A stretch of 64,000 nt of DNA from Actinosynnema sp. ALI-1.44 (GCF_001984155.1 NZ_MTQO01000038.1:62001-126000); one strand, 5' to 3'. Positions 36,001 through 44,139 are shown, numbered from the stretch's first letter. Program-made: numbers and translations. The notes: a model not told the origin generated them from the sequence alone.

Positions 36001-36662
36001 TCCCGGTCGTCCTCGTCGGTGAAGTTCCGCGTGGCGTCGACTTGGGACTTGAGGTCCGGATGGCTGAGGTCGACACCGGTGTCGAGGACGGCGACCTTGA
36101 CGCCGTCTGCCCGTAAACCCCGCTCCCACGCCTTGGGTGCGCCGACCTGCTTGACACTCTGGTCGAGGGTGGGCTCAACCCTGCCGTTGAGCCAGACCTT
36201 CTGTGAATCGGAAGCCCGGTTCAGTGACGCCCACGCCCTGGCGGCATCAGCCTTGGGAACGTCGACGGCCTGCGTACCGCGGTTGGCCCCACCCGTGACG
36301 ATGGTGGGGACGACGGAAACCCTTGCGTCGTCGTAACCCTGCCGGACAAGCCCGGTGACGTCGAACAACCGCTTGTCCAGGGTGTTCGCGGAAACCCGGA
36401 GCATGGCGTCATCGGGAACGGCGTAGTCATGGCCGTTCAACTGGTACCGCCACACCCGGACATGCTCCCGGCCCTTGGCCATCCGCACCCCGGCAGCCCG
36501 ATCACCCCTCACCCGGACCTGATCCCCGGTGATGAGAGTGACCGTCCCCGACGACTCGGCGGCATCACCCGGCGCGGGCGCGGCGACCCCGGAAACAGGT
36601 GAAACCACCAACCCCGCAGCGGTCAACGCGGCTGTCAGGACCGCGCACTGCTTTCTGCCCAT
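33084..36662 (-). CDS. Secreted subtilisin-like serine protease with large C-terminal region
   Basis: This is a 1192-residue S8 protease. A signal peptide covers about 1-28, a propeptide with I9-like character about 38-150, and the catalytic domain about 175-455 with Asp in V-A-V-L-D-T-G-V-D (about 194), His in G-H-G-T-H-V-A (about 225) and Ser in S-G-T-S-M-A-T-P-H (about 399). The remaining 730 residues are beta-rich, contain several Ig-like stretches and end with a typical fibronectin-like strand. No sortase or membrane anchor is seen, so it is probably released. The ATG at 36662 follows a weak ribosome site. Confidence 0.93.
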   Translation of the reverse strand: MGRKQCAVLTAALTAAGLVVSPVSGVAAPAPGDAAESSGTVTLITGDQVRVRGDRAAGVRMAKGREHVRVWRYQLNGHDYAVPDDAMLRVSANTLDKRLFDVTGLVRQGYDDARVSVVPTIVTGGANRGTQAVDVPKADAARAWASLNRASDSQKVWLNGRVEPTLDQSVKQVGAPKAWERGLRADGVKVAVLDTGVDLSHPDLKSQVDATRNFTDEDDRDRSGHGTHVASTIAGTGAASNGKYTGVAPGARLMVGKVLGEYGGRESWIIDGMRWAVENGAKVVNMSLGGGVTDGTDLMSQTVNELSASSGALFVIAAGNNGAPESVGSPGAADRALTVANVTKSDQLSVTSSQGPRAGDYGLKPEISAPGTDIVAARAEGTLTPFSVNEKYARISGTSMATPHVAGAAAILAGQHPQWTGEQVKSALIGTARRLSGIDTHAQGSGRLDIARGVSQQVRADGLLAFGNVWGKQDATRKVTYTNESSKPIQLTLTIDAQKKYGGSTNLFATDKSVIVPAKATATVAVTAKATEQPGGELHGVLRAQADDVVLTTPLTANLKGAKNTLTVKVPSREGAPYSALVIVQNEETGVSDAVVTRTGEAKFELPSGKYRALGQIVDPSFATTMFAIPVNVAGNTELVVDTKQGKAVTAGIDDPEARPQLGGGIGILSDVDDTGPRLGAAVLWGGPPHNLYTLGDQRMRGLSLNTSLYWTHPWARITANGEGGYEFRDAYAPFDLDLPGQVTARVADVGEADAESIAKAGDVTGAIALITPKDYNAPVYPPESQLRDGIELLKSKGARAVVSFFNPAIENPAPPALNTLLAFRPDDMQALQNLMKQRPVELTLTTRPNSPVAYFVSDVVRGVVPTGHDFRFHKDSLGRIDRQINNTLPKGTYRYQPASLVANGLIANMDVETKWPQRRTDYVTAGAELSLFSVAGIFEHGGFGGEVTLPVKLKPGERRASELFAAPFGPELTQPPASRQDGKPVPSAYRIGDKVTLAIPMFADSDPGNAAEFDKTNAGSTVLLKDGKEIGRRDDRPALGEFAVPAGPGRFKLVADANRPQSELLVPPLSPRTRAEWTFNAPAGNTERTALPLLDIRFDLPLDDNNTATAGKPVSGKVSATHQPGARQSWIIDTAVEISFDDGRTWQRVKAHGDRVELPAGQAGFASLRATARDIEGNSVTETVVRAYAIR

Positions 36663-36744
36663 GGAAGTCCTCAGCTAGACGTAAGCCGACGCCCACCGCC
36701 GGCACACATCTGCTCACGCCCCGTAGCCTCACAGGGTTGCATGG

Positions 36745-37371
36745 TCAGCGAGCTTCCAGAGCGGTGACGAGACAGCTGCGAAGCTCCCGGACCAGGCCAG
36801 TGGCCAGGATCCAACGAGCAGTGGGGCTTTCGAATGTCGTGATCGCCTTGCCGACTGCCCTGGGGAACAGGTCTGCGCCGGTGTGGAGTTGGCCATGGAA
36901 GCCGACGAGTGGGTACCCCTGAGCGCGAACGGTGACGGCACCCTTGCGCAAGGCGGGACAGAGCTTGAGCGACAGGGGAACGCAGGCCCGGCAGATCGGA
37001 GGTTCGGTGACCGCCATGGCCTCCGGCCAGCCGACCCAGTCCTGCCGGTGGTCCTGGAGCAGCCACAGCACTCCTGCTTCTGTCCGGTCAGCTGGTCCAC
37101 CGCACACCTGACACAGCAGTTGCCGCATTGCGCGGCGTTGCCGCATCGGATGGACGATTCCGTAATCCGGTTTTCCCTGCCCAGGGCAATACGCCGTTCG
37201 CGCCCACAAGTTCCCTCGGGAGTCTCGATCGGTGAGCGTTTCATCCGGATACGCAACACCGCCAAGCGGGTGTGTCACCAGTTTGGGGCAAACAATCGAC
37301 TCAGCGCTCCACGCCGTGACATACGGCACGGTGAACTGAGGAAGAGGACGTGACTTCTGTGAAACGATCAC
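36745..37371 (-). CDS. CxxC-containing actinobacterial protein of unknown function
   Basis: This 208-residue protein has two cysteine pairs, L-L-C-Q-V-C-G (about 85-91) and I-C-R-A-C-V-P (about 126-132), with W-L-L-Q-D and a P-L-V-G-F-H-G region between and after; the pairs look able to bind zinc. Similar proteins are found next to XRE regulators with TPR-like domains in actinomycetes, which is also the case here. A GTG at 37371 gives the conserved start P-x-F-T-V-P-Y-V-T-A-W. It is divergent from the XRE gene. Base composition is slightly lower in GC than the flanking protease. Confidence 0.65.
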   Translation of the reverse strand: MIVSQKSRPLPQFTVPYVTAWSAESIVCPKLVTHPLGGVAYPDETLTDRDSRGNLWARTAYCPGQGKPDYGIVHPMRQRRAMRQLLCQVCGGPADRTEAGVLWLLQDHRQDWVGWPEAMAVTEPPICRACVPLSLKLCPALRKGAVTVRAQGYPLVGFHGQLHTGADLFPRAVGKAITTFESPTARWILATGLVRELRSCLVTALEAR

Positions 37372-37401
37372 CTGTCGGTTCTACCGCTTGTGGCCATCAC
37401 C

Positions 37402-37435
37402 TATGCTGATTTGAGCGTCCACAAACGTCCACAAA
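37402..37435 (+). promoter_or_regulatory. Promoter with tandem 10-bp direct repeat upstream of the XRE gene
   Basis: A -10-like TATGCT (37402-37407) is followed by two adjacent copies of CGTCCACAAA (37416-37425 and 37426-37435), 11 bp before the ATG of the XRE gene. The 10-bp repeat spacing puts both copies on the same helix face, which suits autoregulation. Confidence 0.5.
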
Positions 37436-37446
37436 GTCGGTGATCC

Positions 37447-38379
37447 ATGAACGGTCTCGGCGGGGTCATGCGCAGTGCTCGTACGGCTGCGGGCCTGAGT
37501 TTGGCCAAAATGGCGGAGCGGGCGCACTACTCCAAGACTCTCCTGGCGTACCTGGAGAGTGGTGAGAGAACCATTCTGCCTGAACACGTCCGGGCGTACC
37601 AGCGAGTTCTGGGAGTTGATCTCGAACGTCTGGCAGCCATAGCCGTGAAGCCGACGCGGGTGGACCTCGCCAGTCTGGAACACATCGCCTCGATCCTCGG
37701 TGCGACTCGCCGTCTTGAGGACACCGTGGGACCCGCGCTCGTGCGGTCAACTGTGCGTGGCTTGCGTGACCTTTCACTCGCGGCGGTCCATGAGGCAGGC
37801 AGCAGGCTGGACAGGTCAACGAAATCACTGGCCAGTGAGGTGAGCCAGTATCTCGGCTGGCTGGAATTGGCCAATGGCAACGGGCACGCTGCTGATCAGA
37901 ACCTTGATCGAGCGGTCGCACTGGCCGAGCAAGCCCAAGACCCGGACCGCTTGTTTCATGGTTTGAGTTTCAAGGCGTACACGGCGCAGTTTCACAAGAG
38001 AGGGTCAGAAGCCTGCGACTACGCCGAGGCTGCTTCTCAGATCAGGGGCGTGCACCCACGTCTGCGCACGTATAACGAATACGACCTTGCCAGGGTGCTT
38101 GCGGACAAAGGTGAGCGCGGTGCCGCACAGAGACGCCTCGTTCTTGCTGACCGGACTGCGGATGCGGCATCGGTGGAACAACCACCTTCGTCTGGTTACT
38201 GGTATACGGATGGATTCTGGGGTCTGGAGCGAGGCCACGTATTGGGGATCCTCGGATACGAAGAACAAGCTCGCAAGGAAGCCGAGGATGGCTTCTCGGC
38301 CTTGCCGAAAGAACATCGCACTACCGATTGGGCGGTCGACCTCGTGAAACGGGTACAGCGGGCCGTCGAAGACCGCTAA
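37447..38379 (+). CDS. XRE-family regulator with TPR-like helical domain
   Basis: This 310-residue protein has an N-terminal helix-turn-helix (about 5-60: M-R-S-A-R-T-A-A-G-L-S-L-A-K-M-A, L-A-Y-L-E-S-G-E-R) and about 230 residues of helical repeats (L-G-W-L-E-L-A, A-V-A-L-A-E-Q-A-Q-D-P, Y-N-E-Y-D-L-A-R-V-L-A). This is the design of peptide-sensing regulators with TPR repeats. It is followed 9 bp later by an HD hydrolase gene and is divergent from the CxxC protein gene, forming a small accessory module. The ligand is unknown. Confidence 0.85.
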   Translation: MNGLGGVMRSARTAAGLSLAKMAERAHYSKTLLAYLESGERTILPEHVRAYQRVLGVDLERLAAIAVKPTRVDLASLEHIASILGATRRLEDTVGPALVRSTVRGLRDLSLAAVHEAGSRLDRSTKSLASEVSQYLGWLELANGNGHAADQNLDRAVALAEQAQDPDRLFHGLSFKAYTAQFHKRGSEACDYAEAASQIRGVHPRLRTYNEYDLARVLADKGERGAAQRRLVLADRTADAASVEQPPSSGYWYTDGFWGLERGHVLGILGYEEQARKEAEDGFSALPKEHRTTDWAVDLVKRVQRAVEDR

Positions 38380-38388
38380 GGAGCAACT

Positions 38389-38949
38389 GTGGCAGACCCA
38401 GCGGCCGAGATCGCGGCCTTCGGATACGAGCTCGGCTTGCTGAAGCGGATGCGGCGTACCGGTTGGTGGCACGTGGGAGTCCGGGATCCGGAATCCGTCG
38501 CCGAACACAGCATGCGAGTGGCGCAGTTGGCCGGTTTGCTCGCCGCGGAAGAAGGTGCTGATCCAGCGAAAGCGGCCTATCTGGCGTTGTGGCACGACAC
38601 CCAGGAGACCCGGACGGGCGACGTGCCGCACACCGCGAGGCCATACATGGACAAGCCCGATCCGCGAAGGATCACGGCTGACCAGACAGCGGGTCTGCCA
38701 GACCGGGCGCGGGAATCGGTTCGTCGAGCTGTCGACGAGTACGAAACTGGCGAATCGGCGGAAGCGTTGTACGCCAGGGACGCGGACAAGCTGGAGATGT
38801 TGCTGCAGGCAGTGGAGTACCGCGATACAGGCGCGCTGCGGGTGGACGGGTGGATCGAATCCGCTCGCAAGAGTCTGCGCACCGACACGGCGAAGCGGGT
38901 CGCTGATGCCGCGACCTCGGTGTCGCCTTTGGCGTGGCGCGAACGTTAG
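38389..38949 (+). CDS. HD-domain hydrolase (YfbR/HDDC2-like nucleotidase)
   Basis: This 186-residue protein has the HD domain: E-H-S-M-R-V-A (about 38-44, first His), L-W-H-D-T-Q-E (about 67-73, the H-D pair) and D-A-D-K-L-E-M-L-L-Q-A-V-E-Y (about 127-140, metal Asp). The pattern is nearest to YfbR/HDDC2 proteins, which dephosphorylate deoxynucleoside monophosphates. The GTG start has an AAGGAG site 6 bp upstream and lies just after the XRE gene stop. A nucleotidase fits the nucleoside theme but linkage to it is not proven. Confidence 0.85.
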   Translation: MADPAAEIAAFGYELGLLKRMRRTGWWHVGVRDPESVAEHSMRVAQLAGLLAAEEGADPAKAAYLALWHDTQETRTGDVPHTARPYMDKPDPRRITADQTAGLPDRARESVRRAVDEYETGESAEALYARDADKLEMLLQAVEYRDTGALRVDGWIESARKSLRTDTAKRVADAATSVSPLAWRER

Positions 38950-38965
38950 AGCAAGGCAGAAGCAG

Positions 38966-39889
38966 TCACCTGTCTTCGTTCGGTGGGGTGCGTTGCTGCG
39001 TGGCCCGTGAAGCCGTGGATCGGTTCAACGGCACGTCCACGTTGCCGTCGACGATATCGGCGCGTAGGCGGTTGGTGGTCTTCCAGCCGTCCAGTGCGCG
39101 GTCCGGGTCGGTCGCGGCCACGCCGAGCAGCAGTGCGTCGACGATCAGCAGGTGTCCGATCTGGGTGCTGGGCAGCAGGTCCTCGGTCGATGGGGCGACG
39201 AGGACAGCCGCGACCCGGTCGGCGAAGTGGCTGGCCAGCACTTCGGTGATCAGGATGACCGGGCAGCCGATCCTGGCTGCTTCACTGATCGCGACGTCGT
39301 GTTCACGTACGTGGCGCAGTGGGGCGACGAGCACCAGTGCGGAGTCGGTGGTGAGCTGGCCGAGTTCGTCGGCGAAGTTGTAGCCCGTCAGGTTGGTCGC
39401 GCCCGCGGTTCTGCCGATGCGCCTGAGGCCGAGCGACAACGAGTCGGCAACCGGCCAGGCGGATCCGTAGCCCACGACCAGGGTTCTCTTGGCCTCCACG
39501 AGGATTCGTACGGCGGTCTCGAGCGCTTCGGGGGGCAGCGTTGACGGCAGGGTCCTGGCTATGCGTGCCGCGTCCACGCTGATCTTGGCGACGAGTTGGC
39601 TGGTGTCGTCGGACTGCGTCAGCCGTTCGGCCAAGGTCTGCTCCGGGTCGCGGACCGGGTTGAGCATCGCTGCCGCTGCGCGGCGCAGTTCGCCGAGGCC
39701 GCTGTAGCCCAGCTGTTTGACGGTACGGATGACCGTCGCGTCGCTGACGTCTGTCTGGCGAGCGATCTCCTGCGCGGAGAACACCGACGCGTCCGCGGGG
39801 CGCAGGGCGAAGAAGTCGACCACCCGGAGGCCGCCCGCGCTCAGTTGGTCCCTGACCTGGGCGATTCGCTTCATCAACGACGGTTCCAT
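38966..39889 (-). CDS. MurR/RpiR-family transcriptional regulator with SIS domain
   Basis: This 307-residue regulator has the RpiR helix-turn-helix (about 1-77: A-Q-E-I-A-R-Q-T-D-V-S-D-A-T-V-I-R) and a C-terminal SIS domain (about 120-260: V-V-G-Y-G-S-A-W-P-V-A-D and the phosphosugar-type loop L-V-A-P-L-R-H-V-R-E). SIS domains usually bind phosphosugars. Here it is divergent from an amino-acid ABC transporter with an FAD oxidase, so its effector may be different (inference). A palindrome lies immediately before its start. Confidence 0.9.
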   Translation of the reverse strand: MEPSLMKRIAQVRDQLSAGGLRVVDFFALRPADASVFSAQEIARQTDVSDATVIRTVKQLGYSGLGELRRAAAAMLNPVRDPEQTLAERLTQSDDTSQLVAKISVDAARIARTLPSTLPPEALETAVRILVEAKRTLVVGYGSAWPVADSLSLGLRRIGRTAGATNLTGYNFADELGQLTTDSALVLVAPLRHVREHDVAISEAARIGCPVILITEVLASHFADRVAAVLVAPSTEDLLPSTQIGHLLIVDALLLGVAATDPDRALDGWKTTNRLRADIVDGNVDVPLNRSTASRATQQRTPPNEDR

Positions 39890-39922
39890 CTAGTCGCCAC
39901 TAGACTTTCGAGATTTCACGAA
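39890..39922. promoter_or_regulatory. Candidate operators between the RpiR gene and the ABC operon
   Basis: Two palindromes are visible: CTAGT-cgcc-ACTAG (39890-39903), directly next to the RpiR start codon, and TTCG-agatttca-CGAA (39907-39922). Both are possible binding sites controlling the divergent genes. Confidence 0.45.
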
Positions 39923-39979
39923 GTACACACTACATCACGCAAGCCGATACGACGCCGAGTTGGCGGCGGAGGTGGTGAA

Positions 39980-40876
39980 ATGCGACAAATCCCCCAGATG
40001 GTCACGTGGTCGCTGGTGATGGTGATGGTGTTGACCGGATGCGCGTTGAGTGCGACGGACCACGCCGACTCCATGCTGGTGGACCGTCCACAAGGGCGCT
40101 GCGATCCGGTTCTGGCCTCGACATTGCCCACGCCGATCCGCCAAAGCACCGTGCTCAAGGTCGCGATGGTGCCGAACACGCCCCCGATGGCGTACCACGC
40201 CGAGGACAACACGACCATCGTCGGCTTCGACCGTGACATGAGCCAGGCGATCGCCGACGTCCTCTGCCTTGTCGCGCAACCGATCTCCACCGGGATCGAC
40301 GCGATCGTCCCCGGCCTGGCCGCCGGGCGCTACGACGTGGCACTCGCGTCGCTCAGCCCGACCGAGGAACGGCAGCGCAACGCCGACTTCGTCACCTACT
40401 ACAAGGGCGGGCAGGGCTTTCTCACCAGAAGCGGCACGACCTTCCCGGTGACCACCTACCTGGACCTCTGTGACCGCACGGTCGGCGTCATCATGGGGTC
40501 CGTCCAACAGGGACAGTTGGAGCAAGCGGCCGGCACCTGCGAACGGGCCAACCGCCCCTCGTGGCGGCTCAACCTCTTCCCCGATGGATCAGCCGCCGTG
40601 CTCTCGTTGCGCAGCAGCCGTATCGAAGTGCTGTACGCCTCGATTTCGAGCACGCAGTACGTGGCACACAAGGCGCCCAACCTGTTTCGCCTGGCCGGTC
40701 AGTACAAGCGGTCGCTTGTCGCCGTCGCGCTGGCCAAGAACTCACCGTTGACCGTTCCCGTCCACCAGGCCGTCCACGCGCTGATGCAGGACGGCACCTA
40801 TCGCAAGATCCTTGAGAAATGGGGCCTTCAGGACAATGACCTCGACACCACGGACATTCTGAACGGAAGGTCGTGA
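39980..40876 (+). CDS. Amino-acid ABC transporter substrate-binding lipoprotein
   Basis: This 298-residue lipoprotein has a type II signal with lipobox L-T-G-C (Cys about 21). The body is a periplasmic-binding-protein fold of the polar amino acid class (SBP_bac_3): L-K-V-A-M-V-P-N-T-P-P-M (about 56-67), V-G-F-D-R-D-M-S-Q-A-I-A (about 77-88), A-G-R-Y-D-V-A-L-A-S-L-S and the ending Y-R-K-I-L-E-K-W-G-L. The ATG has a GGAGGTGG site upstream. It precedes the permease, ATPase and FAD oxidase genes. The ligand is presumably the amine or amino acid oxidised by that enzyme. Confidence 0.9.
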   Translation: MRQIPQMVTWSLVMVMVLTGCALSATDHADSMLVDRPQGRCDPVLASTLPTPIRQSTVLKVAMVPNTPPMAYHAEDNTTIVGFDRDMSQAIADVLCLVAQPISTGIDAIVPGLAAGRYDVALASLSPTEERQRNADFVTYYKGGQGFLTRSGTTFPVTTYLDLCDRTVGVIMGSVQQGQLEQAAGTCERANRPSWRLNLFPDGSAAVLSLRSSRIEVLYASISSTQYVAHKAPNLFRLAGQYKRSLVAVALAKNSPLTVPVHQAVHALMQDGTYRKILEKWGLQDNDLDTTDILNGRS

Positions 40877-40878
40877 CA

Positions 40879-41775
40879 ATGACGTCGGACACCGCGACCT
40901 CCCGCAACGAGGTCGTCCCAGACCAGATCCTGGCCAGAAAGCGGTACGGGAACTGGATCGCGGGCGCAGCCGTCGCGCTCCTCGTCCTCCTCGCCGTCAG
41001 ATCGGCACTCACGAACGACAACTTCGCGTGGCCGGTGTTCGGCCGCTACCTGTTCAGCTCCTCCGTGCTGCTCGGCCTCGCCAGGACTGTCGAACTGGCC
41101 GTGATCGCGATGGCATTGTCCATTGTGGTCGGCGTGGCCCTTGCCATCATGCGGCAGTCGTCCAACAAGGTGCTGAACGTGGTCTCGGGCGCGTACATCT
41201 GGTTGTTCCGGGCAACGCCACTGCTTGTGCTGCTGCTCCTGCTCTACAACATGGCCGCGCTCTACCCGACCATTTCGCTTGGCTTGTTCACCATGGAAAC
41301 CAACCAGGTCATCACGGTCACCGGTGCGGCCATCATCGGGCTCACGCTGCACGAGTCGGCCTACTGCGCGGAGATCTTCCGAGCCGGGCTGATCTCGGTC
41401 GACCACGGCCAGCGGGAAGCGGCGGAGGCGTTGGGCATTCCCGGCGGCCTGATGATCCGGCGGATCGTTCTGCCCCAGGCGATGCGGGCGATCGTGCCGC
41501 CGTTGACGAACCAGTTCGTGAGCGTCGTGAAGACGACGTCGATCGTCAGCGTGATCTCGATGCCGGAGCTGCTCTACAGCGTCCAGGCGATCTCGGCGCG
41601 GACGTACGACACGATCCCGCTCCTGCTGGTGGTGACGTTCTGGTACCTGGTGCTGACCGCGGTGCTCACCATCGCCCAGCGCTACGTCGAGCAGTACTTC
41701 AACCGCGGCAGGGCGGGAGTCTCGTCGGCCGCGTCCCGGAAACTGTCCCGGCTGGCGATGGAGGCGGGCCGATGA
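40879..41775 (+). CDS. Amino-acid ABC transporter permease
   Basis: This 298-residue permease has about five to six membrane segments and the HisM-type motif at about residues 165-195 (E-A-A-E-A-L-G-I-P with R-R-I-V-L-P-Q-A-M-R). L-F-R-A-T-P-L-L-V-L-L is the N-terminal signature of this class. The ATG at 40879, 8 bp after GGAAGG, is preferred to a GTG at 40873 that overlaps the previous stop. As there is one permease gene, it probably acts as a homodimer. Confidence 0.92.
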   Translation: MTSDTATSRNEVVPDQILARKRYGNWIAGAAVALLVLLAVRSALTNDNFAWPVFGRYLFSSSVLLGLARTVELAVIAMALSIVVGVALAIMRQSSNKVLNVVSGAYIWLFRATPLLVLLLLLYNMAALYPTISLGLFTMETNQVITVTGAAIIGLTLHESAYCAEIFRAGLISVDHGQREAAEALGIPGGLMIRRIVLPQAMRAIVPPLTNQFVSVVKTTSIVSVISMPELLYSVQAISARTYDTIPLLLVVTFWYLVLTAVLTIAQRYVEQYFNRGRAGVSSAASRKLSRLAMEAGR

Positions 41776-42533
41776 CCGCGGCGGTCGATGTTCGGGGTGT
41801 GCACAAGCTCTACGGGCCGCTGCACGTGCTGCACGGGGTGGATCTCGTGGTCGAACCAGGCGAGGTCGTCTGCCTGATCGGGCCGTCGGGATCCGGCAAG
41901 AGCACCCTGCTGCGGTGCATCAACAACCTGGAGAAGATCCAGGCCGGGATCATCCACGTGAACGGCGAACTGGTCGGCTACCGGTGGGTCGGCCACGACC
42001 TGGTCGAGGCGACGCCACGGCAGACGCGCATGGCACGCCGGAACATCGGGATGGTCTTCCAGCAGTTCAACCTGTTCGGCCATCTCACGGTTCTGCAGAA
42101 CATCATCGAGGCGCCGATCCACGTCCTCGGCACGCCGCGTGCCAAGGCAGTGGAGCGTGCCAAGACGTTGCTCGCACGAGTCGGCCTCGCGGACAAGCAC
42201 GCCGACTACCCCGCACAGCTGTCCGGCGGTCAGCAGCAGCGAGTCGCGATCGCCCGTGCGCTGTGCATGCAACCGAAGTTGATGCTGTTCGACGAGCCGA
42301 CCAGCGCGTTGGACCCCGAGCTCGTCGGCGAAGTGCTCGACGTCCTGCGCGACCTGGCACGCAACGAGATGACGATGGTGATCGTGACTCACGAGATCGG
42401 GTTCGCCCGCCAGGTCGCGGACACCGTCGTGTTCATGGACCAGGGGCGGATCGTCGAGCACGGCCCGGCCGCGCAGGTGCTCGATTCACCCCGGCACGAA
42501 CGCACCCGACGTTTCCTGGAAAGGGTCAGCTGA
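41772..42533 (+). CDS. Amino-acid ABC transporter ATPase
   Basis: This 253-residue GlnQ-type ATPase shows Walker A G-P-S-G-S-G-K-S-T (about 38-46), Q-loop V-F-Q-Q-F-N-L-F (about 94-101), signature L-S-G-G-Q-Q-Q (about 152-158) and Walker B L-M-L-F-D-E-P-T-S-A-L-D (about 172-183). The start overlaps the permease stop by 4 bp. It is followed by the FAD oxidase gene after one base. Confidence 0.95.
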   Translation: MTAAVDVRGVHKLYGPLHVLHGVDLVVEPGEVVCLIGPSGSGKSTLLRCINNLEKIQAGIIHVNGELVGYRWVGHDLVEATPRQTRMARRNIGMVFQQFNLFGHLTVLQNIIEAPIHVLGTPRAKAVERAKTLLARVGLADKHADYPAQLSGGQQQRVAIARALCMQPKLMLFDEPTSALDPELVGEVLDVLRDLARNEMTMVIVTHEIGFARQVADTVVFMDQGRIVEHGPAAQVLDSPRHERTRRFLERVS

Positions 42534-42534
42534 C

Positions 42535-43680
42535 ATGGTCGAGTACGTGGTCATCGGCGGAGGGGTGGTCGGCGCGGCCACCGCGTGGAGTCTCGCCAGT
42601 CGCGGCGCGGAAGTCACGCTGCTGGAAGCGAACGAGCTCGCGTCAGGAGCCTCGGGCGGACCCGGCCGCCGAGGTGTTCGCGCCAACGGGCGTGACCTGC
42701 GGGAACTGCCGCTGGCACGCCGGGCCCTTGAGCTGTGGCCGGAGCTGGACGGCATCCTCGGCGCCCCAACGGGTTACCGCCGCAACGGACTGCTGCGGGT
42801 CTACGACGTGGAGATCGCAGGGGTTTCCGGTTGGCAGAGCCTGCCCGCGCGGGTCCAGGCGCAGCGGGCGGCCGGTGTGCCGTGCGAGATCGTCGACCGG
42901 GCAAGGCTCGACGAGATGCAACCGGGAATCGCCGAACAGGTGCGCTTCGCGCTCTACGCGCCCAACGACGGCACAGCCGACCACCCCGCGACGACAAGGG
43001 CGTTCGCCAAGGCGGCGGTGGAACTGGGAGCCATCATCATCGAGCAGTCCATGGTGGACAAACTCGCTGCGGGCCGTGACGGCTCGGTAGTGGTGCACCT
43101 GGCCACCGGCGACCGGTTGCGGGCGACTCGCGGGGTGATCCTGGCGGCGAACCGGTCGGCCCCACGCCTGCTGGGTGACTCGGCCGGGCTGAGCCTGCCG
43201 ATGTGGGAGAAGGCCACGCAGATCACGTTCGTGACGGCACCGCCGGGATTCACGCTCAACCACCAGATCGGCCACAGCCGGCGGTCGCTGTCGGTGAAGA
43301 TGACCGACGAAGGCCACGTCATGCTCTCCGGCGGACGGCCCGGCGGCTGGGACCCGGTCAGCGGCGTCGGAACCCCCGATCCCGAGGTGCTCCGCAGCAC
43401 CATGGCCGACGTCGCCGCCACCCTGCCCGCGTTGGCCGACGCGGAAGTCGTCGCCGTGGACAACAGCCGCGCCGACACCAGCACGATCGACCTGATCCCG
43501 GTGATCGACACCGTGCCGGGGATGGAGTCCGTGTTCGTGGCGGCTGGTTGGAGCGGGCACGGGTTCGCGCTGGCTCCTGCCGTGGCCGAAGCACTCACCA
43601 CCTGGGCACTCGACGGCACGCGGCCAGAATCACTTCGGCCGTTCACGCTCGACCGGCTCGGCGCGGCCAGCCGGAACTGA
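42535..43680 (+). CDS. FAD-dependent amine/amino-acid oxidoreductase (DAO family)
   Basis: This 381-residue flavoenzyme has the N-terminal dinucleotide motif V-I-G-G-G-V-V-G-A-A-T-A-W (about 5-17) ending with the acidic L-L-E-A, and the C-terminal FAD motif A-A-G-W-S-G-H-G-F-A-L-A-P (about 336-348) of sarcosine/glycine/D-amino-acid oxidases. It likely oxidises the compound taken up by the co-encoded ABC transporter, with the imine hydrolysing to a keto acid or aldehyde. It starts one base after the ATPase gene and ends 6 bp before the convergent flavodoxin gene. Confidence 0.9.
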   Translation: MVEYVVIGGGVVGAATAWSLASRGAEVTLLEANELASGASGGPGRRGVRANGRDLRELPLARRALELWPELDGILGAPTGYRRNGLLRVYDVEIAGVSGWQSLPARVQAQRAAGVPCEIVDRARLDEMQPGIAEQVRFALYAPNDGTADHPATTRAFAKAAVELGAIIIEQSMVDKLAAGRDGSVVVHLATGDRLRATRGVILAANRSAPRLLGDSAGLSLPMWEKATQITFVTAPPGFTLNHQIGHSRRSLSVKMTDEGHVMLSGGRPGGWDPVSGVGTPDPEVLRSTMADVAATLPALADAEVVAVDNSRADTSTIDLIPVIDTVPGMESVFVAAGWSGHGFALAPAVAEALTTWALDGTRPESLRPFTLDRLGAASRN

Positions 43681-43686
43681 GCCGAT

Positions 43687-44139
43687 TCAGGGCATCAAGC
43701 TCGCGGCGACGGTGGCACCGAGTTCCCAGCAGGCCTCGGTGTCCTGTTTCGTCGGTGTGCCAAGGACATTGACCGGTTCGGTGGCCTTCGCCCACCCCAG
43801 CGCGGCCGCGATCGACTCGACGGCGCGAACGGCACCCTCCGTGCCTTCGTTGCCGTGGATGTAGAGCGCGTACGGACGACCACGGGTGGAATCGAGGCAG
43901 GGGTAGTAGATCTGGTCGAAGAAGTGCTTCAACGCTCCGGACATGTAACCGATGTTGGCCGGAGTTCCGAGGATGTAGCCGTCCGCGTGGAGCGCGTCCG
44001 ACGCCGAAGCGGCCAAAGCCGCGCGGCGAACCACTTCGACGCCTTCGATCTCCGGCGCGGTCGCGCCGGAGACGGCGGCTTCGAACATCGCTTGTGTGGC
44101 TGGTGATGGCGTGTGGTGCACGATCAACAGGCGTGGCAT
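43687..44139 (-). CDS. Flavodoxin-like FMN protein (NADPH-dependent FMN reductase type)
   Basis: This 150-residue protein has the flavodoxin fold: phosphate loop region V-H-H-T-P-S-P-A-T-Q (about 7-16), then Y-I-L-G-T-P-A-N-I-G-Y-M-S-G-A-L-K-H-F-F-D (about 57-77), the FMN isoalloxazine loop. It may carry electrons or reduce quinones. The ATG at 44139 is used; the TTG 6 bp before is less likely. Its first 11 codons are duplicated at 45540-45571 on the far side of the inserted cassette, which separates it from its former upstream neighbour, the phosphomutase gene (2 bp gap in the ancestral order). Confidence 0.87.
   Translation of the reverse strand: MPRLLIVHHTPSPATQAMFEAAVSGATAPEIEGVEVVRRAALAASASDALHADGYILGTPANIGYMSGALKHFFDQIYYPCLDSTRGRPYALYIHGNEGTEGAVRAVESIAAALGWAKATEPVNVLGTPTKQDTEACWELGATVAASLMP

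Noticed and set aside
36663-37446. Non-coding spacer upstream of the protease gene
   Set aside because: A minus-strand protein with two cysteine pairs and conserved-looking motifs fills most of it.
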